Assembly: GCA_023362775.1 (NCBI GenBank)
Contig: JALMGJ010000005.1
Location: 91,286,421-91,350,420, forward strand
Reading direction: 5' to 3'
DNA length: 64,000 nucleotides
Source of the DNA: Charina bottae
Lineage: Eukaryota > Chordata > Lepidosauria > Squamata > Charinaidae
Positions 11,971-21,539 of this stretch are shown one piece after another; positions within the stretch are counted from its first letter, which is position 1, and each line of letters opens with the position of its first letter. Below the pieces are notes generated by a model. It was not told where the DNA came from and did no database searches. It worked only from the letters and a program-made list of their open reading frames with translations. Both the position numbers and the translations under genes were made by a program.

Positions 11971-12063
11971 TCTAATATTAACAGCAGTATTTGTCAACAT
12001 CTGCTTTGGTATCTTCCTTGCGGCCATTGCAAACAATGCAACTTGTTTAGTTACATGTTTACA

Positions 12064-12515
12064 TTACAGTTTGGTCTAGTGGTTAAGGTGCTGGGCTAGA
12101 AACCAGGAGTCTGTGAGTTCCAGTCCCGCCAGGCATGAAAGCCGGCTGGGTGACCTTGGGCCAATCCCTGTCTCTCAGCCCTAGGAAGGAGCCAATGGCA
12201 AACCAGGAGACTGAGAGTTCTAGTCCTGCCTTAGGCATGAAAGCCGGCTGGGTGACCTTGGGCCAGTCCCTGTCTCTCAGCCCTAGGAAGGAGCCAATGG
12301 CAAACCAGGAGCCTGAGAGTTCTAGTCCCGCCTTAGTCATGAAAGCTGGCTGGGTGACCTTGGGCCAGTCACTCTCTCTCAGCCCAACTCACCTCACAGG
12401 GTTGTTGTTATGGGGAAAATAGGAGGAGGAAGGAGCACTAGGCATGTTCGCCGTCTTGAGTTATTTATAAAAATAATAAAGGCGGGATAAAAATTAATTA
12501 AATAAATAAAATAAA
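12064..12515 (+). mobile_element. tRNA-derived SINE with three-copy 102-bp array
   Basis: Same head, module and tail as the element at 1813. B-box starts are at 12115, 12215 and 12317; the first spacing is 100 because two bases are missing after CCCGCC. Internal modules carry the variant gtccctgtctctcag and the last module gtcactctctctcag, as in the 1813 copy. It ends in an AAAT-rich tail. Confidence 0.85.
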
Positions 12516-12847
12516 TGTTCATCAACACCAGTCAACAGAATGTAGATTTTTTTTTCTTCTAAACAAGCATGGTTCAGCTGGATTAACAAACACATGATGA
12601 ATCTAGCTCTATGTTCCTGATATAATTTGCAAAATAGTAAGTAATAGCTCAAATCTTCCACCTGTGAGTTATTACAAATTCATAATTGCTGTGTAGTTGG
12701 TCATCCTTTATATCTTCCATCCAAATAGGCTGGTGGCATTGTTGGAAAATGAAGTCCTGTGAAAGCTTGTCTCAGGGAATGGGATGTAGGAGACTGTAAA
12801 TAATATAACATTCCTTGTCCATCTTTAAAAGATTGGTACCATTTGAC

Positions 12848-13183
12848 GAGGGGCGTGGTGGCTCAGCGGGTAAGACGCCAGGCTTGTCGATTGGAAGATC
12901 GCAAGTTCGGAGGTTCGAATCCCTGGCCCTGCGTGCGGAGTGAGCTCCCGCACTAGCTCCAGCTCTTGCCAACCTAGCAATTCGAAAGCATGCAAATGCA
13001 AGTAGATTAATAGGTACCACTTCGGTGGGAAGGTAACAGCGTTCCGCGGCGTCATGCGGCCACATGACCGTGGAAGTGTCTTCGGACAATGCTGGCTCTT
13101 CGGCTAACAAACGGAGATGAGCACCGGCCCCTAGAGTCGGACACGACTGCACAAATGTGCGGGGGGTACCTTTACCTTTACCT
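12848..13183 (+). mobile_element. Sauria-type SINE, full length
   Basis: The tRNA-like head has TGGCTCAGCGGGTAAGACGCC-type A box and GGTTCGAATCC B box. The body includes aattcgaaagcatgcaaatg and the tail gcacaaatgtgcgggggg plus (CTTTAC)n. Flanking repeats taccatttgac at 12837-12847 and 13184-13194 form an 11-bp target duplication. It is not a functional tRNA gene, since the sequence past the B box departs from a tRNA. Confidence 0.9.
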
Positions 13184-13194
13184 TACCATTTGAC

Positions 13195-14165
13195 CAACTT
13201 AAGTTTACATACCCGCTCTCTATCTTGTCTAAAAACTTTAAAAAAATAAATAGTCCCTCAGTAGTGTATGGTAATTTATGTCATTCAACAATTCCTGATC
13301 TAATGATAATTGTGAAAATTGTTTTAGACACAAATTCATCCATCTATTACTGTTAAATTGTTCGTGGAGGCATTGTTTTGCCAAATAAGCATTGGGCATG
13401 CTGTCTAGCTTAGTTGTGTATCCATGTTTTCCATTCCCTCCATGTTCCCCTGGGGATTGTTCTCAATGTTTCTAGAAAAAGCAGATATTTTCATATAAGC
13501 AACAAATGCCAATTAAACACAGTAGAAGTAGTTATCTGTTAGTGGCTACCTAGAGAAAAACAGTGAAGCGTAAAGGATAGGAATCAGCAACTGAATAACT
13601 CATCAATGACAGTAATATGATATTTTGTCTTTTTCCAAGTTGCCCAATTAACCTTTAGACAATTCAATACCCATACAACATGCCAATCCTTTTTCTCTTC
13701 CATCACTAAATAATTGAAACTATGTCAAGAAAATGTATCATTGAATAAATTGAAGTTGTCAGCAAAACATTTATACTCTGTTGACAGTATACTCAGAAGA
13801 GAGAGGAAACAAAGCCAATTAAATCAATATTATCCCTTCCTTTAATTATGCATGTCCAATAGAAGAATTAATTCACACAGTGTGTCTGCAACACAGGGAA
13901 TTTGCCAATGCAAGATATCTCCATGGCTTCTTCCAGTCATAGAATGGTTGGGAGATATCTTGGTATCTCATCTAGTCCAACCTCTACAAAATCTACTTAG
14001 TGTCTAAATCCATGGAAAAATAGATCTAATAAAAGAAATTAAAATGACTTGGAAACACAATCAAACTTTCTTCAAATGAAGCCTTATTATGACCAGAACT
14101 TTCTTCTTTCTCTAATAAATCTAGAATGTATACTCTTCTGCTTATCTGAGTAGTGTTGGGGAAAA
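13195..14165. other. Mostly unassigned; possible CR1 remnant near 13930-13990
   Basis: The words catagaatggttgggaga and tcatctagtccaacctct resemble the 3' region of CR1 elements (tcatagaatggttggaag, tcatctagtccaacccc). The rest shows nothing recognisable. Confidence 0.35.
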
Positions 14166-14236
14166 AGAGAGAGAGGGGGGGGGGAGGGAGGAGGGAGGAA
14201 GAGGGAGGGAGGGAGGGAGGGAGGGAGAGAGAGAAA
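14165..14236. repeat. GGGA/GA-rich simple repeat
   Basis: Purine-only tract dominated by GGGA and GA units, including a run of eight or more G. Confidence 0.9.
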
Positions 14237-14485
14237 TAAATGTGGCTAAAGACAATGGTGGTTCTTCTTTACTCCATATATAAAAGAATTTTCATTTCAA
14301 CACTCTTGATAGGATAGCATCTTCCACTCTAGAAGAGATGGCAAAGACAGTTCTGTCCTCCAAAGTGGAGAACATTTGGGGAGATTCATAAGCAACAGCT
14401 AGGAGATTGCCATGGACTCCTAGTTATTTTCCATCAAGACAATGATCACAATAGAAGGGAATGATCACATTCTGCTTAGTAATAG

Positions 14486-14801
14486 GTAAAAGGTAAAGGT
14501 TCCCCCCGCACAGTTGTGCAGTCGTGTCCGACTCTAGGGGCCGGTGCTCATCTCCGTTTGTTAGCCGAAGAGCCAGCGCTGTCCGAAGACGCTTCCACGG
14601 TCATGTGGCCTCATGACACGCGTGGAACGCTGTTACCTACCCACCGAAGTGGTACCTATTCATCTACTTGCATTTGCATGCTTTCGAATTGCTAGGTTGG
14701 CAAGAGCTGGAGCTAGTGTGGGAGCTCACTCCGCACGCAGGGCTAGGGATTCGAACCTCCGAACTTGCGATCTTCCGACCGACAAGCCTGACGTCTTACC
14801 C
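14486..14801 (-). mobile_element. Sauria-type SINE, head slightly truncated
   Basis: In reverse orientation it runs from the GGTAAAGGTAAAGG-type tail through cgactctaggggccggtgct to the B box and A-box part, stopping at gtcttacccgc before the first tRNA bases. Duplications gcttagtaatag at 14474-14485 and 14802-14813 bracket it. Reading frames through it are artefacts. Confidence 0.88.
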
Positions 14802-14904
14802 GCTTAGTAATAGAGCCAGTGCCAAAGTTGCTTCTGGACTGATTTATCCAATTGTCCTTGTGATGTTCACTGGCAAAGCCAAAGTTGCATTAGATTGAGT
14901 CTAA

Positions 14905-14985
14905 GATGCACAGACTGTCCCCTGTGGGGGAGATGGCGCGGTGATAAAAGTCTAATAAATAAATAAATAAATAAATAAACCTCTT
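14905..14985 (+). mobile_element. Short LINE 3' tail with AAAT array
   Basis: Gtgggggagatggcgcggtg followed by ataaaagtctaataaataaa resembles the + orientation of the CR1/L2-type tail (gggagatgggcggt, then AAAT repeats). Confidence 0.5.
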
Positions 14986-14999
14986 TGTTTTGGTCAAAA

Positions 15000-15517
15000 C
15001 TCAAATGAAACATCTCCTCAAATCTGCTTCATACAGTCAATCCGCATCATTTCTAATGGTGAAGTGAAGCAACCAATTGTTTTCTTTATCAGCTCTGATT
15101 CAACCAATACTTGCAGAAGCCAGAAAAGGTTTCTGTACACATGTTGGGCATGTATGGAAGGCTGTCCCAGTGCTTCCAATTACCTACTGGAAACACCAGA
15201 AGAGGCATTTGCCCATGCACAGGAAATCTGCTGGAGCCTCTCCTGGCTATTGGAAGCAATGGGTCAAAGCTACAAGGCAACATGGAGTTAAGTGGCCTCT
15301 TCATCTGCAGAAAAATGGCACCACCTCTGGTATGAAAGCATTTCATTAACAGACTTTTATTGTAAACAGATTTAAGATGGTTTTAAAGTAAGGAGTGGTA
15401 CAAAGCGTTTAAACAAATAAAACAAGGCAGATCAAAACTGTCTCCTGCAGACCTAGTTGTAGTTCCCTGCATGGGAAACCCTATAGTAACAGGACATCCA
15501 ATTAAAAGCTGCTTACT
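15000..15517. other. Low-stop stretch, no gene recognised
   Basis: At 15064-15349 several frames on both strands are open at once. None has a recognisable domain or codon pattern, so I read this as chance from a stop-poor composition. Confidence 0.45.
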
Positions 15518-15529
15518 CATGTAGTTCCA

Positions 15530-16084
15530 TGAAATTAAAAGATGCTTGCTCCTTGGGAGGAAAGCTATGGCAAACCTAGACAGCATATTAAAAAGCAGAG
15601 ACATCACCTTGCCGACAAAGGTCTGTATAGTTAAAGCTATGGTTTTTCCAGTAGTAATGTATGGCTGTGAGAGTTGGACCATAAGGAAGGCTGAGCACCG
15701 AAGAATTGATGCTTTCGAACTGTGGTGCTGGAGAAGACTCTTGAGAGTCCCTTGGACTGCAAGGAGGTCAAACCAGTCAATCCTAAAGGAAATCAACCCT
15801 GACTGCTCATTGGAAGGACAGATGCTGAAGGTGAAGCTCAAATACTTTGGGCACCTAATGCGAAGAGAGGACTCCCTGGAAAAGACCCTGATGCTGGGAA
15901 AGACTGAAGTCAAAAGGAGAAGGGGACGGCAGAGGATGAGATGGTTAGATAGCATCACCGATGTGATGAACGTGAATCTGAGTAAACTCCGGGAGACAGT
16001 GGAGGACAGGAAGGCCTGGCGTGCTATGGCCCATGAGGTCACGAAGAGTCGGACACGACTAAACGACTGAACAACAACAACAAA
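15530..16084 (+). mobile_element. RTE-BovB LINE, 5'-truncated, with intact C-terminal frame
   Basis: An open frame to the stop at 16068-16070 encodes LLGRKAMANLDSILKSRDIT, VMYGCESWTIRKAEHRRIDAF, WCWRRLLRVPWTARRSNQS, then ILKEINPDCSLEGQMLKVK and the final KSRTRLND. This is the end of the BovB reverse transcriptase protein, which copies its RNA at a nicked target. The 3' end is (AAC)n. The 12-bp repeat catgtagttcca at 15518-15529 and 16085-16096 is the target duplication. It is only a fragment and cannot move by itself. Confidence 0.93.
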
Positions 16085-16339
16085 CATGTAGTTCCAGGCG
16101 AACTGTAAAGCTAGAAAAATAACTAAGGCCAAAGACCTGGAGATGAATGAAATCAAGAGGGGGACATTTGATTAGTTTTAGACAAATTAGTTTTGGTGCA
16201 AATTTCTGTATGCTTATGGGCTACAGCTTGCCTGAATTTAGGAAAGAACATGGACTGGGGGTGGTGCTTTATTATTGTGTATACATTGCATACCTAATAT
16301 ATATATATACAATTAATGGTGGTATGGTTCAAGATAGTG

Positions 16340-16915
16340 CTATTTCAGTATTGTATGTATGTATGAAGGTGGAGTTCTATCACAGTCAGGGCACCCCTCC
16401 ATATTTCAAATGGCCTTTTACTAGGGTGACCGTACGTCCCGTTTTGAACGGGACAGTCCCGTTATTTTAGCATTTTTCAACCGTCCCGTCGTTTTGATCA
16501 AAATCTCAATTTTGTCCCTTTTTTAAACCCGGCGGGAAGGAGGACAGGAAGACAGGAAGGAGGACTGGAGCCAGACTTGCCATTGGAGGCAGCCTGGAAG
16601 AGGCCCTATCAGCGCGGCAACTGGAAGCCCAGTTGCCACGTGCGAGCCCAGCAGCAGACACAGCACCACAGTCCAGGTTCCTGCCTCCTTACCTGATCCT
16701 GCAATTGTCTGCCCAGCAGTGGTGAAGCCAGGGAAAGCAGGCACGGGAAGGTTGTGGGAAGAGGGTGCGTGTGTGTGTGCGCGCGCGCATGCGCAGATTA
16801 CTTGCTCAGAGTAATTGCGCACCCCCCCCCCCTCTATTTCAGTATTGTATGTATGTATGAAGGTGGAGTTCTATCACAGTCAGGGCACACCCCCATATTT
16901 CAAATGGCCTTTTAC
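16340..16915. repeat. 412-bp GC-rich insert between 82-bp direct repeats
   Basis: Positions 16340-16421 and 16834-16915 are identical at 80 of 82 bases. Between them lies a segment starting tagggtgaccgtacgtcccg with an inverted pair cgttttgaacgggac-like near its start, and ending in a CG/TG run and a C-run. The insert's first 80 bases resemble an interspersed family seen again at about 57559 and 59812 (gtgacc, then tgtcc/cagtcc motifs). Confidence 0.75.
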
Positions 16916-16919
16916 AGCA

Positions 16920-18190
16920 GCTGAAACTATGGGAGCAATTATGGAATGGAATTCATTCCCTCTACAAGGGTTCCTTTCCAGGTCTAAATTTACTTCCTTG
17001 TATGTGTAAGATATCTGCCTTTTGCTTGCTATTCCAAAAAATGCCATGTATGTCAACAGTGTTATATAAATAATATTTAGGTCAAGTATCTGGAAAAATT
17101 CTCAGAATTCAAATGAATTCAAATTCAAAAAGGTGCTGAGATACACATTTATAATACTTTAATATATCCCTGGGGATCTGAAAAAAAGAAAAGAAAGACG
17201 TTGCCCTCAGTGGGATTTTCTTTGATGAAATTTCTCATAGTTTTCAAGAGTTTAGGCTAGACTTTTGTAAACATTTTGGTTCCTGGCTGAGAAAACTGCA
17301 CTAGAAATACTTGGAAGGGTTTGCTAATCAGGTAACAGCAGGAAGTGCAGACATTACTAAGAAGCACATTTTCATATTTGTCTTTAAATATGATTGATTT
17401 TTCTTTTTATTAATACAGTGGAATATTCCCTGCTTTGGATCCTTGAGAATTCTTTAAGATGACGTATAAAATAGTAAACCAAAACAACCCACAAGTAAAA
17501 TCACTTGAAACACATAGAACAAAACAGAGTTTGCATTGTTATAGCCTTCTTGGCCTTTCTTGGTTAATTTTCTCATCCCATTCCATCCAGAACATTTTAA
17601 TCATCATTTTAAGTGCTAAAAGTGGGTTGGCTTTATTGATGACAATGACTGTAGTCAACAGTTCATCTTAAACTTTAAAGTTTAAGGTTTAAAGATTAAA
17701 GCAGGTAAGAAAGATGACTGCAGAAGCAGCAAATGCCTTATGCAGAAAGACCACCAATAGCCTCCCTTGCCATAAAACCTTATTAGGAGCTTAGCAGAAC
17801 AACCCTATTTGCACCTTCCTCACCCAGACCATTCTCAAGTTTTGACACTGCGGTAGTAAACCTATTGCTTAAGGAAGTCCCAGTGTATTCCATAGGTTTT
17901 CCAGACTGCAGCCAAAGGCAGCAATCCATTTATCTGGAAACACGTCCCATGGAATTCAGTGTTGCTTAAGTTTGACTAGACTTGCACAGGACTGCACTAT
18001 AGATCTGCCAAAATCATAGATTTGCAGAAGGTGAGATGAAAAGACCTGCCAGGAATCCCCCCGGATGTTCCCCAGTTGGGGAAATGGTGGTGGGGCTTCA
18101 GCCAGCGTATCTGCTGCATGTTCATTTATCTATTCCCTAATTCATTCATCTGTGCAATATTCCCTAATCCTAATGTACAGCAAACCATTG
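16920..18190. other. No feature recognised
   Basis: Intronic sequence. No domain, RNA gene or element boundary was recognised. Confidence 0.5.
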
Positions 18191-18194
18191 GGGG

Positions 18195-18854
18195 AAGGTA
18201 TTTTTTAATTTATTTAATTTATTATTATTTACTATCCCGCCTTTATTATTTTTATAAATAACTCAAGGCAGCGAACATACCTAATACTCCTTCCTCCTCC
18301 TATTTTCCCCACAACAGCAACCCTGTGAGGTGAGTTGGGCTGAGAGAGAGTGACTGGCCCAAGATCACCCAGCTGGCTTTCATGCCTAAGGCGGGACTAG
18401 AACTCTCAGTCTCCTGGTTTGCCATTGGCTCCTTCCTAGGGCTGAGAGAGAGTGACTGGACCAAGGTCACCCAGCCGGCTTTCATGCCTAAGGCGGGACT
18501 AGAACTTTCAGTCTCCTGGTTTTCCATTGGCTCCTTCCTAGGGCTGAGAGAGAGTGACTGGCCCAAGGTCACCCAGCCGGCTTTCATGCCTAAGGCGGGA
18601 CTAGAACTCTCAGTCTCCTGGTTTGCCATTGGCTCCTTCCTAGGGCTGAGAGAGAGTGACTGGCCCAAGGTTACCCAGCCGGCTTTCATGCCTAAGACGG
18701 GACTAGAACTCTCAGTCTCCTGGTTTTCCATTGGCTCCTTCCTAGGGCTGAGAGAGAGTGACTGGCCCAAGGTCACCCAGCCGGCTTTCATGCCTAAGGT
18801 GGGACTAGAACTCTCAGTCTCCTGGTTTCTAGCCCATTGCCTTAATCACTAGAC
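18195..18854 (-). mobile_element. tRNA-derived SINE with five-copy 102-bp array, split by a hAT element
   Basis: The reverse-strand SINE begins with its AAAT-type tail and gcctttattatttttataaa motif at the left. Five 102-bp modules follow, with ggcgggactagaac recurring every 102 bases from about 18391. The head ends at cactagac (18847-18854), where a hAT element is inserted; the SINE resumes at 19231. All modules have the gtcactctctct variant on the SINE strand, unlike the internal modules at 1813 and 12064. Confidence 0.85.
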
Positions 18855-19230
18855 CAGAGCTTTCCAAACTGTGTGTGGCGACACAAAAGTGTGTCGCCAC
18901 ACCACCCGGAAGCGGCGGCGCGCGCGTGCACGGCGGCCGCCATGCACGCGCGCGCCGCCGCACGCCCCCCGTGCCGCCGCACGCCCCTCCCGCGCCGCCA
19001 CCGTGCGCGCGCGCGCGCCGCACTCCCCCCCGCACCGCCTCCGTGCGCGCGCACCGCCGCACGCCCTCCCGCGCCGCCGCCGTGCGCGCGCGCCACCGCA
19101 CGCCCCCCCGCGCCGCCGCTGTGCGCGCGTGCCACCGCACGCCCCCCCCGCGCCGTCCCTGTGAGCGCGCGTGGCGCCGCCGCCGCCGCCGCTCGGTGTG
19201 TCGCCAGCGGCGGCACTTTGGAAAGCCCTG
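18855..19230. mobile_element. Nonautonomous hAT transposon with CpG-rich minisatellite
   Basis: The termini CAGAGCTTTCCAAA and TTTGGAAAGCCCTG are imperfect inverted repeats of the hAT (Charlie-like) type. A perfect 8-bp target duplication, cactagac, lies at 18847-18854 and 19231-19238. A subterminal hairpin, gtgtggcgacac with its perfect inverse, occupies 18873-18902. The interior, about 18910-19200, is nearly all G and C, with a 39-40 base unit (gtgcgcgcgc, then ccgcacgccc, then gcgccgccgcc) repeated four or more times. Long reading frames in every phase are a composition effect. Confidence 0.85.
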
Positions 19231-19249
19231 CACTAGACCAAGAACAAAG

Positions 19250-20541
19250 GTCTTTTTCCCATGCTAGAAGAGATGGTAAGCAATGGCTTCCTATGTTCTG
19301 GTTCATGAAGAGTTTTATGGTGTCGGGAGGTAGCTTAAGCCTCACAACCTATTTTAATCTCACCCACCAGTTCAGTTTGGGTACTGGATCCGGCCTTTGG
19401 GGACTATTCAGCTCCCCTCCCTGATACACAGCTTGATGAAACAAAGTCTCATCTGATGAGCGGATGCTCACGTGTCATTGACAAAAGGGAATCCAAACAA
19501 ATACTCCGTGTTTGCTTCAAATGTATGAGCATAAAATAAAATGCCCATTTTTTTTCACAGCAAACTAATTAACTGGAACAAAGGCTTTGCCAGCTTCACA
19601 CGAAGCTCAATAGAGGTGGCATCACAAATTACATATTTTTCTTTACAAGCGTGCATAATATGGAGCACACAATGAACCACATGCTTTAGGTTAATAGCTA
19701 GTTTCACACTTGGAAAAGAGCTGTGAAATGAAAATCAACATTGTTCTCTTCTTCCATGTATCATTCTATCTGAGCTTGCCCAGGAGAGCCTCTAGATCTC
19801 TCTCACTTTCACAACTTCTGAAACATTTCCCCAAATTTTTTATTAATGAAACAAAACAAATATTTATTAATCTTTTTTAAAAAAAATGATAGGGCTATTA
19901 TAGGGCTCTGGATAGGTTTTTGTGCACTGGACAATGCTACACCTTCCATATAAAGATCCCTTTCTACATGGAATCCATTTAATTATAATTACTGCATACC
20001 TCTTTTGCTGGTAGTTTCTATTTTTAAATGTTTATAATTAGGCTACACTTTTTGCAGTTGGTAGTCCCAGTATGCTTGCAGTTTGGCAGTTCTCAGGCAG
20101 ATCTGTGGAAATTTTACACATCTTTCCAGCTGATTTTCCCTTTTGTTCTAGGATTTCTATCCTTTCAACTCAGAAAAGAAATATTTGGCTATGAAGGATC
20201 TAGCACCACTCTTGTGTAGCTGACACACAACATGTCCTATTTTTCTACAAAGAAAAAAAAACCTTACAGAACAATGATGATAACCATTCTCTTAAGCTTT
20301 ACAATAGATATATATGATGTAAATAAAATGACCACTCACTCTCAGACTACCAAATTATAATGTTTTGAAATTCAGACCAATTCCTAGGAGATAATGCCAT
20401 CAAAACTGATAGCTAAATGGAACAAGGCTGATTGACCATCTGCTGGGAAACAACTATTGAAGAAATAGTTCTCATTTCTTTCTACTCATCAGCACCCCAG
20501 TTGGTTTGTCACTAGATAGTTTTTTGATCTGATCCATTCTG

Positions 20542-20550
<9 letters not shown>
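19250..20550. other. Unique sequence; possible conserved noncoding element at 19430-19720
   Basis: Within 19430-19720 the words aactaattaactggaacaaagg combine a homeodomain-type TAATTA with a SOX/TCF-type AACAAAG. The stretch lacks repeat character. No gene is seen. Assignment as an enhancer is only a suggestion. Confidence 0.25.
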
Positions 20551-20601
<51 letters not shown>

Positions 20602-20657
20602 ATCCATCCATCCATCCATCCATCCATCCATCCATCCATCCATCCATCCATCCATCC

Positions 20658-20717
<60 letters not shown>
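20549..20717. repeat. Compound ATCT/CATC microsatellite
   Basis: (ATCT)n of about 12 units, (CATC)n of about 14 units, then (ATCT)n of about 15 units, almost uninterrupted. Confidence 0.97.
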
Positions 20718-20718
<1 letters not shown>

Positions 20719-20719
20719 G

Positions 20720-21174
20720 GAGGGACTGCCCTAAAGGCAAATCTTTAACTGAAGAGAAGATTGACAGTAAGGTCAGGAACAGACAACAACTATATGAAAC
20801 TGAACACAGACATTGACTTAAATGTTGAAATCTAATTCATCAAGAAAACCAATGGGAGGTTGGAAGAAAGCAATTGCAATAAAGTCACTTAAAGCTAATT
20901 TGGAAAAGGGTGAACTAAATAATTTAAAAGAGACTGAAGGAAAGGCTGATAGAGACAGAAGGTAGGTGATCAGAGGAAAATGCAATTAATAAAACAGATG
21001 GACAGCAAAGCTAAACAGAGACAGATGTTGGTGGAGAAGAAAATTGGGAGACTCATCATGGTACAGATGAGTGAGAAAATCATTTTGGTTTTATAGAAAT
21101 TTACCATCAGTCATAAATTTCTTCATAAACAAGTTAGAAAAAGGGAATAAGGCGTTGAATGCTTGCCATGTGTT

Positions 21175-21208
<34 letters not shown>

Positions 21209-21285
21209 GTTGGCTGTGGATCCCTGTGTATTCATCTAAGGGTATGGTGTTGAATTAGAGTTAACACCTATTGTTATCCAGGTCA
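20720..21285. repeat. Unassigned sequence with TG/AG microsatellite at 21174-21210
   Basis: (TG)n of about 13 units followed by (AG)n. The rest of the interval shows no recognisable feature. Confidence 0.7.
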
Positions 21286-21535
21286 CCCTTTATTTATTTA
21301 TTTATTTAAGTTTTATCCTGCCTTTATTATTTTTATAAATAACTCAAGGTGGCGAACATACCTAATACTACTTTCTCCTCCTATTTTCCCCACAACAACC
21401 ACCTTGTGAGATGAGTTGGGCTGAGAGTGAGTGACTGGCCCAAAGTCACCCAGACGGCTTTCATGCCTAAGGCGGGACTAGAACTCACGGTCTCCTGGTT
21501 TCTAGCCTGGTGCCTTAACCACTAGACTGAACTTT
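21286..21535 (-). mobile_element. tRNA-derived SINE, single-module copy with the long tail
   Basis: In reverse it has the AAAT tail, cctttattatttttataaa, ccccacaacaaccacc, one module (ggcgggactagaac) and the head ending cactagactgaact. It is the one-module equivalent of the array copies and shows what the unexpanded element looks like. Confidence 0.85.
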
Positions 21536-21539
21536 ACAG

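Noticed and set aside
12850..12930. A tRNA gene (A box and perfect B box)
   Set aside because: The sequence continues as a Sauria-type SINE with target duplications, and the same unit recurs at 14486, 27045, 27328, 41129 and 55791.
15064..15349. Four overlapping open frames on both strands
   Set aside because: No domain, no start context and simultaneous opening in opposing frames; best explained by low stop density.
18829..19424. Several Ala/Arg/Pro/Gly-rich frames of 97-183 residues
   Set aside because: They overlap in all phases over the CpG minisatellite of the hAT element; stop codons are simply rare in G/C-only sequence.
20549..20717. A CRISPR-like array
   Set aside because: It is an uninterrupted tetranucleotide microsatellite in vertebrate DNA with no spacers.
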